A DNA stretch of 32,496 nucleotides from Bacillota bacterium (lineage in GTDB: Bacteria > Bacillota > Clostridia > Christensenellales > Pumilibacteraceae), in assembly GCA_019113265.1 (NCBI GenBank), contig DXHT01000083.1, positions 1 to 32,496 on the forward strand, read 5' to 3'. The position numbers and the translations under genes are program-made. The notes under the pieces are model-generated. The model ran no database searches. It saw nothing but the letters and a program-made list of their open reading frames with translations, and was not told where the DNA came from. Shown here one piece after another: positions 25,023 through 32,094 of this stretch. Positions within the stretch are counted from its first letter, which is position 1. Each line of letters begins with the position of its first letter.

Positions 25023-25658
25023 ATGACTTATACCGATGTGATAGCGGCTCTCGAAGAGTCTGCCGACGAAAAGTACAAGGCGTTTTCCGTGCGGCTGCTG
25101 CGCACGGGCAAAAAGGTGTACGGCGTCCGTACGCCCGTTTTGCGCACCCTTTCAAAGCGCATAAAGCGGGAATTTCCCGACTATGCGGAGGAGTTTTTCG
25201 CCCGAAAAGAGGTCTCGCACGAGGAGATCCTGCTCGCGGGGTGGATGACTGGGAAGTCTTACGAGGACAATATACGTCTGCTGAAAAAGGTGATCGCGCG
25301 GGCGGACAGCTGGGCGCAGACCGATCAGACGATAGGCGCTTTCCCGTGGGCGAAGGACAAAGCCGCGCTTTCGCGCGATCTTTCGGACTGGACGACGGGC
25401 GGGGAATTCGAAAAGCGCGCCTTTATAGTCATGCTGATGACCAACTGCATGCGGGAAGAGGATTTTGCCGTGATCGAACGATATCTGCCCGCAATAGGGT
25501 TCGGCGAGTATTACGTCGATATGGCGGCGGCGTGGCTGATCGCCGAGGCGGTTATAAAGCTCCCCGAGCGCGGTAGCGTGCTTCTTTCCGCGCCCTTTCT
25601 GACGCCCTCCGTCATTTCCAAGGCAAGGCGCAAACTGCGCGAGTCGCTCCGCACCTAA
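25023..25658 (+). CDS. AlkD-type DNA alkylation repair glycosylase
   Basis: A 211-residue HEAT-like-repeat protein of the DNA alkylation repair family (PF08713 type), which removes positively charged 3- and 7-alkylpurines. The stretch 'ADSWAQTDQT' matches the family's 'W..xxD' catalytic region, and 'KRAFIVMLM' and 'AAAWLIAEA' are typical of its helices. The ATG at 25023 lies 2 bp after the cls stop; an in-frame extension to 24930 would lie inside cls and shows no similarity, so I reject it. No Shine-Dalgarno is obvious, so translational coupling to cls is likely. Confidence 0.87.
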   Translation: MTYTDVIAALEESADEKYKAFSVRLLRTGKKVYGVRTPVLRTLSKRIKREFPDYAEEFFARKEVSHEEILLAGWMTGKSYEDNIRLLKKVIARADSWAQTDQTIGAFPWAKDKAALSRDLSDWTTGGEFEKRAFIVMLMTNCMREEDFAVIERYLPAIGFGEYYVDMAAAWLIAEAVIKLPERGSVLLSAPFLTPSVISKARRKLRESLRT

Positions 25659-25672
25659 TGCCCGCCAAACAG

Positions 25673-25701
25673 TTGCAAAACGCGTCGGAGTATAGTATAA
25701 T
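25673..25701 (+). promoter_or_regulatory. Promoter of tpiA
   Basis: TTGCAA (25673-25678), a 17-bp spacer and TATAAT (25696-25701). Confidence 0.85.
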
Positions 25702-25733
25702 ATGCGAGGAACAAAAAAAAGGAGATGAATATC

Positions 25734-26489
25734 ATGTCGAGAAGACCCATTATTGCAGGAAACTGGAAGATGAATATGACGCGCGCTCAGGCGGAAGAAC
25801 TCATAACCGCTCTGAAACCGCTCGTTAAGGACGCGAAAGCGGAAGTCGCTATCTGCGTGCCTTATACGGATATCGACGTGGCTGTACGCCTTTGCGCGGG
25901 CAGCAACATAAAGGTAGGCGCGGAGAACGTCGCCTGGGCGGAAAAGGGAGCTTTCACCGGCGAGATCAGCGCGGACATGCTGCTCGAACTCGGTACCGAA
26001 TACGTAATCATCGGTCACAGCGAGCGCCGTCAGTACTTCGGTGAGACGGACGCGAGCGTGAACGCACGCCTTAAAACCGCACTCGCCAAGGGACTCAAAC
26101 CCATCGTTTGCGTGGGCGAGACGCTGGAAGAGCGCGAGACCGACAAAACGGCTGACGTTATAAAGAAGCAGATCACGGGAGCGTTCGACGGCATAAGCGC
26201 GGATGACGCCGCAAAGGTCGTCGTCGCATACGAACCCGTATGGGCGATAGGTACGGGCAGGACCGCGACGAGCGCACAGGCACAGGAGACGATCGCGGGC
26301 ATACGCGCGGAGATAGCCGCTCTTTACGGCGCGGCGATCGCGGACGGAATGCGCATCCAGTACGGCGGCTCGATGAACGCGAAGAACGTCAAAGAGCTTA
26401 TGGCACAGCCCGATATCGACGGCGGACTCATAGGCGGCGCGTCGCTCAAAGCGGCGGATTTCAGCCTCGTGGTCAATTACGACGCGTGA
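25734..26489 (+). CDS. tpiA: Triosephosphate isomerase
   Basis: Interconverts dihydroxyacetone phosphate and glyceraldehyde 3-phosphate. The 251-residue TIM barrel carries all catalytic elements: 'GNWKMN' (Lys), 'IIGHSERR' (electrophilic His), 'YEPVWAIGTG' (catalytic Glu and loop 6) and 'QYGGSM'. I choose the ATG at 25734, 9 nt after AAGGAG; the in-frame ATG at 25725 directly abuts that site and is too close. It stands apart from other glycolytic genes here. Confidence 0.96.
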   Translation: MSRRPIIAGNWKMNMTRAQAEELITALKPLVKDAKAEVAICVPYTDIDVAVRLCAGSNIKVGAENVAWAEKGAFTGEISADMLLELGTEYVIIGHSERRQYFGETDASVNARLKTALAKGLKPIVCVGETLEERETDKTADVIKKQITGAFDGISADDAAKVVVAYEPVWAIGTGRTATSAQAQETIAGIRAEIAALYGAAIADGMRIQYGGSMNAKNVKELMAQPDIDGGLIGGASLKAADFSLVVNYDA

Positions 26490-26513
26490 CCGATCGCATA
26501 GAGAGCAATATCT

Positions 26514-26546
26514 GCGGCGGCGGGGAGCGTGAAGCGTTTCCCGCCG
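26514..26546 (+). other. Hairpin between tpiA and dut
   Basis: CGGCGGGGA and TTCCCGCCG can pair over about 9 bp (one G-T) with an 11-nt loop and no T-run. It could protect the tpiA 3' end or tune dut expression. Confidence 0.4.
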
Positions 26547-26568
26547 TCGTTACGTTAAGGAGGATATA

Positions 26569-27042
26569 ATGAGCAACTTTTTCGCAAAGGTCAGCCGCGC
26601 GAGATTCGTGGAAGACGGCGGCGACGGTGCGGCTTATGACGGTATAAAACTGCCCGTCCGCGCGACGTCTGGCAGTGCGGGATACGACTTTTTCGCGCCC
26701 GTCCGTATGGAGATACCCGCGGGCGAAACGGTGAGAGTGCCGACGGGCATTCGTTGCCGCATGGATAACGACCGCTTTCTCGCCATATTTCCGCGTTCGG
26801 GGCTGGGCTTCAAATACCGCCTCGCACTCGATAACACCGTGGGAATCATAGACGCGGACTATTACGGCGCGGAGAACGAAGGTCATATAATGATAAAAAT
26901 GACCAACAACGGCGAGCGCGATCTCGTCATCGAGGCGGGCAAGGGCTTTGCGCAGGGGATATTCCTGCCCTATCTTCTCACCGACGACGACGAAACTACG
27001 GCGTCCCGCACGGGCGGTTTCGGCTCGACGGACAAGGCGTGA
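26569..27042 (+). CDS. dut: dUTP diphosphatase (trimeric type)
   Basis: Hydrolyses dUTP to dUMP, keeping uracil out of DNA. The 157-residue sequence has the five family motifs: 'GSAGYDFFAP' (I), 'PRSGLGFK' (II), 'NTVGIIDADYYG' (III, with catalytic Asp and the Tyr that stacks uracil), 'GKGFAQGIFLPY' (IV) and 'RTGGFGSTDKA' (V). Strong AAGGAGG ribosome binding site. It lies 79 bp after tpiA with no clear separate promoter, so it is probably cotranscribed. Confidence 0.95.
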   Translation: MSNFFAKVSRARFVEDGGDGAAYDGIKLPVRATSGSAGYDFFAPVRMEIPAGETVRVPTGIRCRMDNDRFLAIFPRSGLGFKYRLALDNTVGIIDADYYGAENEGHIMIKMTNNGERDLVIEAGKGFAQGIFLPYLLTDDDETTASRTGGFGSTDKA

Positions 27043-27086
27043 ACCGCCTTTATCGCGGCGTTATCCGCCGTTTCGGAGCATAAGCG

Positions 27087-27116
27087 AAAACGGCTTGCCT
27101 CGCGGCAAGCCGTTTT
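27087..27116 (+). terminator. Bidirectional terminator between dut and the spore-surface gene
   Basis: A perfect 13-bp stem (27087-27099 with 27104-27116) around TCGC, with A4 on one side and T4 on the other, between convergent genes. Confidence 0.9.
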
Positions 27117-27250
27117 AATTGCGTTTTATCGCCCTGCGCGCCCGTCGCCTCTCGGGGAAACGGCCGCCGAATGCCCTTTCATCGAGGCGATCGCCCGCAC
27201 GGGAACGGACGCGCGCTTTTCGGATAGCCGCACGGGCGGTATCGTACCCG

Positions 27251-28012
27251 TCAGCCTACGAACACGCTCGCCTGTACGTATCCGGTGAGCGTCGCGGGGG
27301 CAACGTCGTAAGCGAAAAGCGCGACGGCGAGTTTCCCTGCGACGGGGCGGCAGAGTTTAGCCGCGCACGCTATCGTGCTGCCGACGGGCAGTGACGGCGT
27401 TATCCCGCTTGCGAGGGCTATCGTGCTGCCCGGCACGAGCGAGAACACGTCCGAACTCGCGGGAGCTTCGAGAAGAGCCGCATATACGGTGGCAGACGAC
27501 GACGCGCTCTGCGCGGACAGCGTCATGGACGCGGAAAAGTATTTCAGTACGGTGGGGGCGGGAAGCAGTAACGTCGCCGCCTGTTCGGTGGGGGTGAGCG
27601 TTATCTGCGAGGCGAACGGCACGTATTTGGTCACGAAGCCGTTCGTTCCCACGATTACGACGTCGGTACTCCCCGCCGCGTCCGCGGTGAGCTGTACGGC
27701 GTTTCCCGTACCGCTGCCGAACATTATGACGGCGGGCGACATTGCGGGCGGGCAGGCGCATACTCGCGGCATGGGGCAGCAGCTTCCGCACATCCCGCGC
27801 GCGCTCTGACCTCCGCAGCAGCCGTTTGCTCTCTGATCAGAGCAGCCCCCGCAGCAGCCGCCGGCGTTCTGCCCATTGCAGCCCCCGCAGCATCCGCCGA
27901 CGCCCCTGTCGGCACAGCCGTTGCAGAGAGTTTCCTCCTCATACGCATCGGCGCGCGCTTCGCCGCAGCAGCCGCACGCGCGGTTTCTTCTTCCGAAAAA
28001 ATTAAACAGCAT
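27251..28012 (-). CDS. Cys-rich BclB-like exosporium/spore-surface protein
   Basis: A 253-residue protein with two parts. The N-terminal 95 residues are dominated by Cys and Gly (CCGGC-type repeats such as 'GGCCGGCNGQNAGGCCGGC'), which suits disulfide cross-linking. The C-terminal 150 residues form a Ser/Ala/Val/Thr-rich beta domain ('VLKYFSASMTLS', 'YAALLEAP', 'LVPGSTIAL', 'GYVQASVFV') whose layout resembles the C-terminal domain of the exosporium glycoprotein BclB. There is no signal peptide, as expected for a protein made in the mother cell. The second ATG (28012) is 10 nt from AAGGAG; the first (28021) nearly touches it. A sigma-K-like promoter lies upstream. BclB relationship is moderate-confidence. 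Confidence 0.72.
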   Translation of the reverse strand: MLFNFFGRRNRACGCCGEARADAYEEETLCNGCADRGVGGCCGGCNGQNAGGCCGGCSDQRANGCCGGQSARGMCGSCCPMPRVCACPPAMSPAVIMFGSGTGNAVQLTADAAGSTDVVIVGTNGFVTKYVPFASQITLTPTEQAATLLLPAPTVLKYFSASMTLSAQSASSSATVYAALLEAPASSDVFSLVPGSTIALASGITPSLPVGSTIACAAKLCRPVAGKLAVALFAYDVAPATLTGYVQASVFVG

Positions 28013-28044
28013 TTTCGTCATTCTCCTTTGTGGGGATTCTGCTT

Positions 28045-28073
28045 TATACTATGCCGCGCGCGCCGACTTTGTG
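28045..28073 (-). promoter_or_regulatory. Sigma-K-type sporulation promoter
   Basis: On the minus strand CACA (28070-28073), exactly 16 nt, then CATAGTATA (28045-28053), matching the mACm-N16-CATAnnnTA consensus of Bacillus sigma-K. No sigma-A -35 box is present at this place. Confidence 0.65.
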
Positions 28074-28093
28074 CCCGTTTTACGCGCGGAAAG

Positions 28094-28112
28094 TACCGCC
28101 GCGCCTTTTCGC
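28094..28112 (+). repeat. 19-bp direct repeat, copy 1
   Basis: TACCGCCGCGCCTTTTCGC, repeated exactly 111 bp further on in the same divergent intergenic region. Confidence 0.9.
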
Positions 28113-28204
28113 CCGCATTTACGCCCCGCCGCACCCCTCGCTGCCCGCCGCGCTTATCGTCCGCGTTACCGCCGAGCTTTACGAAAGCGACGCTTCGTCC
28201 GCGC

Positions 28205-28223
28205 TACCGCCGCGCCTTTTCGC
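28205..28223 (+). repeat. 19-bp direct repeat, copy 2
   Basis: Exact copy of 28094-28112, ending 15 bp before the sirtuin -35 box. Confidence 0.9.
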
Positions 28224-28237
28224 ATATGCGCCGCACC

Positions 28238-28266
28238 TTGACAAACTCACCGAGCGGGTGTATACT
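28238..28266 (+). promoter_or_regulatory. Promoter of the sirtuin gene
   Basis: TTGACA (28238-28243), a 17-bp spacer and TATACT (28261-28266). The predicted start site is the ATG itself. Confidence 0.85.
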
Positions 28267-28272
28267 TTTTGT

Positions 28273-28998
28273 ATGAGTGATAATGATATAAAAGTCGAAA
28301 GGCTTAAAGAAATGCTGGACGAGTCCCGTCACGCCGTGTTCTTCGGCGGCGCGGGCGTATCCGTGCCGAGCGGCATACCCGATTTCCGCTCGCCCGACGG
28401 TCTTGCGGGCAAAAAGTACCCCTATCCGTTCGAGGTCATACTCAGTCACGAGTTCTTTTTCACTCACACCGAGGAGTTCTGGAACTACTGCTTCAACGAG
28501 CTCGACCCGTCCGCCGCAAAGCCCAACGCGGCGCACATCGCGCTTGCGGAGCTGGAAAAGCGGGGAAAGCTCAAAGCGGTGGTGACGCAGAACATAGACG
28601 GACTGCACGAGGCGGCGGGGAGCCGCAGGGTGTTCGAGCTTCACGGCACGGCGGCGAAAGGTCATTGCGTCAGGTGCGGCAAAGTATACGGCGCGGACGC
28701 GATGCGAGCGCGCCGTCCCGTTCCGAGGTGCGACTGCGGCGGGCTGATAAAGCCGGATATAGTGCTCTACGGCGAATCTCTCGACGAGAGCACGGTAGAG
28801 GGCGCGTGCGAGGAGATAGCCGAGTCCGATCTTCTCATCGTGGGCGGCACCAGCCTTTCGGTATACCCCGCGGCGGGGTTCATATCCCTTGCGCGGGGGA
28901 AGAAGGCGTTTATCAATAAAACGCCCGCGCCGCGCGGCTCGGTACGCTTCGATTTGGAGATAACGGGGGATATACTGCTTCTTTCGCGGCTCGTCTGA
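28273..28998 (+). CDS. NAD-dependent protein deacylase (sirtuin, Sir2 family)
   Basis: A 241-residue NAD-dependent lysine deacylase. NAD-binding 'GAGVSVPSGIPDFRS' and 'TQNIDGLHEAAG', catalytic His in 'ELHGTA', zinc ligands in 'CVRCGK' and 'RCDCGG', and 'VGGTSLSVYPAAG' are all present. The reading frame stays open upstream to 28030, but that extension is Arg/Pro-rich and crosses the promoter, so the ATG at 28273 is the start. No Shine-Dalgarno exists and the -10 box ends 6 nt before the ATG, so the message should be leaderless. Short, monocistronic, CobB/SrtN-like; the acyl group preferred cannot be told from sequence. Confidence 0.93.
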   Translation: MSDNDIKVERLKEMLDESRHAVFFGGAGVSVPSGIPDFRSPDGLAGKKYPYPFEVILSHEFFFTHTEEFWNYCFNELDPSAAKPNAAHIALAELEKRGKLKAVVTQNIDGLHEAAGSRRVFELHGTAAKGHCVRCGKVYGADAMRARRPVPRCDCGGLIKPDIVLYGESLDESTVEGACEEIAESDLLIVGGTSLSVYPAAGFISLARGKKAFINKTPAPRGSVRFDLEITGDILLLSRLV

Positions 28999-29385
28999 CG
29001 GTCCGTCGTGGGCGGCGAGGCGCGGTGACGCGTACCCGCTCACGCAAAATCGGTCGTAAAGGCGTTTATACGTATCCCCGTTTGGCGGGTGCGCCCGACG
29101 TAGCGTTTTGCCGCCGATACGGCTTGCCCGCCGCGCGATAGCGTGCGGTGCGGCTCATAAGGCGGCGTTTTAACATAAAAAAGGTGACGGCGGTGTGAAA
29201 TTATACCCGCGCGGCGGGATAGGGCGCATTGCTTTTCACAAATCCGCTTAAATCCTTTGCAAAACCGCTTGCGGTATGGTATAATCTTAAAGCGGATCGG
29301 CGATATGTTTTTTTCGCACCCGCAAAAAACAGGGTACGGAGCATCGTGCGGCACCTGCGTTCGGTGCTGAAATAAGGAGGCAATA
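28999..29385 (+). other. 387-bp intergenic region between the sirtuin and SecB-like genes
   Basis: GC-rich sequence with several short self-complementary stretches but no clean terminator after the sirtuin gene. Its right end holds the SecB-like gene's promoter (29257-29285) and a leader of about 95 nt. No gene is seen. Confidence 0.65.
29257..29285 (+). promoter_or_regulatory. Promoter of the SecB-like gene
   Basis: TTGCAA (29257-29262), a 17-bp spacer and TATAAT (29280-29285). The leader contains a small GCACC/GGTGC hairpin just before the ribosome binding site. Confidence 0.85.
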
Positions 29386-29817
29386 ATGGTAAAATTCAAA
29401 ATGCTCGGAATGCATTGCGAGGATATGCGTTTCAGACTCAACGTGGTCAAGGCAGAGCCTCAGACCAAGTTCGAGATAAAGCCGGAGTTCAACAGGCAGG
29501 TCAAGAAGATAAAGGAGCTTCCCAAGCGTCGTATCATAGAACTGACCGTCAAGATGATAGGCACCGAGACCGATCCCAAGCCCTTTGATCTTGCGATACG
29601 CCTTGTCGCCAATTTCGAGCTCGACGAGGAGATATGGCTTGCCGAGGACGAGAGGGAGTTCATAACCGCCGCCACCCGTGCGACGTTCCCCTATCTTCGC
29701 AGCGCGATAACCAACCTCACCGCGGCGGCAATGATAAATCCGCTCATCCTTCCGCCCATCGACGGCGGCGCGCTTTTCCCCGAAAACAAGGGTGCGGCTG
29801 AGCAGAGCGCGGAGTAA
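29386..29817 (+). CDS. SecB-like chaperone
   Basis: A 143-residue protein whose C-terminal half follows the SecB pattern: 'ATFPYLRSAITNLTAAAM' and 'INPLILPPIDGGALFPEN' correspond to SecB's 'LFPYARE.IS.L....GFPPL.L.PINFDALY'. The N-terminal half, with 'FEIKPEFNRQVKK' and alternating beta strands, also fits. SecB tetramers keep exported or aggregation-prone proteins unfolded. SecB is mainly a proteobacterial export factor, so a copy in a Gram-positive is notable; no toxin-antitoxin genes are adjacent. Strong AAGGAGG ribosome binding site and its own promoter and terminator. Confidence 0.78.
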   Translation: MVKFKMLGMHCEDMRFRLNVVKAEPQTKFEIKPEFNRQVKKIKELPKRRIIELTVKMIGTETDPKPFDLAIRLVANFELDEEIWLAEDEREFITAATRATFPYLRSAITNLTAAAMINPLILPPIDGGALFPENKGAAEQSAE

Positions 29818-30151
29818 GCGGGATCAGCTTGGCAAAAACCGAATATCGGAACATGTGAAAAAGCGGGAGCTTAAACGCCCCCGCTTTTTATGTTTGCACT
29901 TTCTTAGTGGAAAAAGCGCGGTAAAACAGTTGCCATGCCGCCCGTTTTCGCCGTAAAAAGCGCAAAAACGCGCCGCATTCGCCGCGCGGCGGCAGAGTTC
30001 GCATGTATCGGGCGGCAATCCCGAACCCGGAAAAAAGTGCAGACGGGCGGTAAAAACGCCCGCACCGAAAGTAAGGCGGGCGTTACGTTAGTATTTTAAG
30101 CGGCTTTCGCTCTGTAATGTCGGAAAAATTTTGTAATTTGGACGCTTAGTT
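29818..30151 (+). other. 334-bp intergenic region between convergent genes
   Basis: It contains the terminator of the SecB-like gene (29858-29889), a 9-bp hairpin AACGCCCGC with GCGGGCGTT at 30055-30084, and the left arm of a hairpin at 30141. No gene is seen. Confidence 0.7.
29858..29889 (+). terminator. Terminator of the SecB-like gene
   Basis: AAAAAGCGGG (29858-29867) pairs with CCCGCTTTTT (29880-29889). Confidence 0.88.
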
Positions 30152-30178
30152 TCAGTCGAAGCGGATAAGCGTCTTTTT
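30141..30178 (+). terminator. Terminator-like hairpin spanning the dehydrogenase stop codon
   Basis: GACGCTTA (30141-30148) pairs with TAAGCGTC (30166-30173), followed on the plus strand by five Ts. The right arm lies inside the 3' end of the minus-strand dehydrogenase gene. It would stop plus-strand read-through from the SecB-like gene. Confidence 0.55.
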
Positions 30179-31171
30179 ATGGCCGCGAAGAAGGGCTTCT
30201 CCGTTACCGAAGGCGGCGGGAACGTCCGCGAAAGAAACGGTATCGGTGATGAGCGGAGCGACGGAAACGGCTTTTCCGACGAGCATATTGACGGACACCT
30301 GATCGTTTTTCGCGCCGCCCGTTATGCAGGTTATGGAGAGGTCGTTCTTGACGGCGTTTTCGAGGGAGCAGGGGAGAGAGTCCACGCAGCCCGGTCTGCC
30401 GATGATGGCGAATCGTCCGCCCTTGGACGCAAAGTCCAGACTGCGGGTGATGCTCATGCCCGCCGACGCGATATGCGCGACGCGTTCCGCCATTTTGCCG
30501 CCCGTGATATGAAATATCTTGGTGCGGGGATCGGTCTCTGCGGCGTTGACGGTGTAGTACAGCCCGAGGTTCTTTGCGGCGGCGAGGGATTCCTCGTCCA
30601 CGTCTATGATGACGGGTACCGCCTGATAGTACAGCGCGACCTGACCGAGTATTATGCCCAGAGTGCTTGCGCCCGTTATTGCGAGATAGTCGCCCTTGTC
30701 TACGTCCAGCGCGGCAACGGTCTGCACCGCAATGGAGATGTAGTCGATAAATACCGCCTCGTCGTCCTTGATCCTGTCGGGGATCTTGACGCAGTCGGCG
30801 GCTCTTACGACGGCAAAGTCGCGCATGAAGCCGTCGGCGGTGTAGCCGCGCACCTTCATGTTCTCGCACTTCCACGATTTACCCGCGCGGCAGGACGCGC
30901 ACATTCCGCAACTCATCTGCGAACGGACGTACACGCGGTCGCCGCGGGCGAGATCGCGCACGTCTTCCGCGGTCTCGATCACCATGCCCACGCAAAAACC
31001 GCCCGGACAAACGGGAAGTTTTGCCCCGGCTTTACCCGAATAGACATTGACGTCGGGAGCGGAGACAAGGCTCTTTAACACCTTGATCTTGACGCAGCCC
31101 GCGCCCGCGCTTTCGCTCGGCCCTTCGACGAGTTCGAGGTTATGCGCAGATGTGACCATCCATGCTTTCAT
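30152..31171 (-). CDS. MDR-family zinc-type alcohol dehydrogenase-like protein
   Basis: A 339-residue medium-chain dehydrogenase/reductase related to threonine and sorbitol dehydrogenases. The structural zinc site is intact: 'CGMCASCRAGKSWKC' holds four Cys. The Rossmann domain follows, with 'ITGASTLGIILGQVALYY' and an acidic strand end in 'VIIDVDEE', suggesting NAD(H). The catalytic zinc ligands are not conserved: the usual 'CGSD' reads 'SAPD' and the usual 'GHEF.G' reads 'GGFCVG'. It may therefore be zinc-independent, use another chemistry, or have become a binding protein. The promoter ends 9 nt before the ATG and there is no Shine-Dalgarno. It is divergent from spo0A. Confidence 0.85.
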   Translation of the reverse strand: MKAWMVTSAHNLELVEGPSESAGAGCVKIKVLKSLVSAPDVNVYSGKAGAKLPVCPGGFCVGMVIETAEDVRDLARGDRVYVRSQMSCGMCASCRAGKSWKCENMKVRGYTADGFMRDFAVVRAADCVKIPDRIKDDEAVFIDYISIAVQTVAALDVDKGDYLAITGASTLGIILGQVALYYQAVPVIIDVDEESLAAAKNLGLYYTVNAAETDPRTKIFHITGGKMAERVAHIASAGMSITRSLDFASKGGRFAIIGRPGCVDSLPCSLENAVKNDLSITCITGGAKNDQVSVNMLVGKAVSVAPLITDTVSFADVPAAFGNGEALLRGHKKTLIRFD

Positions 31172-31180
31172 GATATACAG

Positions 31181-31209
31181 ATTATAGCATATGCGGGCAT
31201 ATAAGTCAA
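31181..31209 (-). promoter_or_regulatory. Promoter of the dehydrogenase gene, with a palindrome in the spacer
   Basis: On the minus strand TTGACT (31204-31209), a 17-bp spacer and TATAAT (31181-31186). The spacer holds ATATGC-CC-GCATAT (31189-31202 on the plus strand as ATATGC-GG-GCATAT), a candidate operator. Confidence 0.85.
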
Positions 31210-31242
31210 CTACTTATGCGCCTCGTCCGTACCGCGCGCGCT

Positions 31243-31258
31243 TTCGACAAGTTCGACA
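31243..31258 (-). promoter_or_regulatory. Tandem Spo0A boxes (0A boxes)
   Basis: On the minus strand TGTCGAA occurs twice in the same direction (31252-31258 and 31243-31249), separated by 2 bp. TGTCGAA is the core of the established 0A box. They lie between the divergent dehydrogenase and spo0A promoters, about 85-100 bp upstream of the spo0A start site. Confidence 0.7.
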
Positions 31259-31308
31259 TTTTGCAACAAAGGAAGACCCGCTGGTACAAACTTCGCCACG
31301 CGTATTTA

Positions 31309-31338
31309 TTGTCCGCGCCGTGATACGTTTGTTATAAT
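31309..31338 (+). promoter_or_regulatory. Probable promoter of spo0A
   Basis: TTGTCC (31309-31314), an 18-bp spacer and TATAAT (31333-31338); start site near 31345, with CGGAGG 6 nt before the ATG. Confidence 0.65.
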
Positions 31339-31365
31339 AATATTGACAAAAAACGGAGGCGTTAT

Positions 31366-32094
31366 ATGAGGATAAAACTGATGATTGTAGACGATGACGA
31401 GGAATTTGTCGCGTCGCTCGGCGCGTATTTTGCGGGAAAAAGCGACTATGAAGTAGTTGCTACCGCGGCGGACGGAGAGGAAGCCCTCGACAAACTGCGC
31501 GGAGCGGATCCCGATGTCATTCTTCTCGATATAGTCATGCCTAAGCTGGACGGCTACGGAGTTCTCGAAAAGATAGATCCGTCTCGGCGGGTGATAGTGA
31601 TGAGCGCGCTCAGCTCGGGTAGTTTCGTGACCAAAGCCATAAATTCGGGCGCGAGATATTACATGATGAAGCCGTTCAGGTTCGAACAGCTCGAAGCGCG
31701 CATAGTCGAGTGCATGAAGAGCAGTGCGGTCAGCCGCATCAAGAACAAGACTCTCGAAGAGAAGATCACGAACATATTCATCACCGTGGGCATACCCGCG
31801 CACATAAAGGGCTATCAGTTCCTGCGCGAGGCTATCAAAATGGCGATAGACAATCCCGACGTCATCAACAGCATCACGAAGCGGCTTTATCCCGAAGTCG
31901 CGCGGAGGTTCAACACCTCTCCGTCCAAAGTGGAGCGCGCCATACGCCATGCCATCGAAGTGGCGTGGAACAGGGGAAAGATAGAGAACATCAACAGCCT
32001 GTTCGGCGTACGCGTTTACAGTCACAACGAAAAACCCACGAACGGCGAATTTATAGCTCTCGTCGCGGATAAGATGCTGCTCGAATCAGTCTGA
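31366..32094 (+). CDS. spo0A: Sporulation master regulator Spo0A
   Basis: A 242-residue response regulator that, when phosphorylated, turns on entry into sporulation. The receiver domain has the acidic pocket 'VDDDEEF' (Asp9-Asp11), phosphoacceptor Asp55 in 'ILLDIVMP', Ser in 'VIVMSAL' and Lys in 'MMKPF'. The C-terminal DNA-binding domain carries the family hallmarks 'PAHIKGYQFLREAI', 'LYPEVARRFNTSPSKVERAI' (recognition helix region) and 'GKIENINSLFG'. Length and layout match Bacillus and Clostridium Spo0A. Ribosome binding site CGGAGG. Tandem 0A boxes upstream suggest autoregulation. SpoIVB, which precedes spo0A in many Firmicutes, is absent from this position. Confidence 0.97.
   Translation: MRIKLMIVDDDEEFVASLGAYFAGKSDYEVVATAADGEEALDKLRGADPDVILLDIVMPKLDGYGVLEKIDPSRRVIVMSALSSGSFVTKAINSGARYYMMKPFRFEQLEARIVECMKSSAVSRIKNKTLEEKITNIFITVGIPAHIKGYQFLREAIKMAIDNPDVINSITKRLYPEVARRFNTSPSKVERAIRHAIEVAWNRGKIENINSLFGVRVYSHNEKPTNGEFIALVADKMLLESV

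Noticed and set aside
28030..28272. N-terminal extension of the sirtuin by 81 codons
   Set aside because: It is Arg/Pro-rich, unlike Sir2, and crosses the TTGACA/TATACT promoter.
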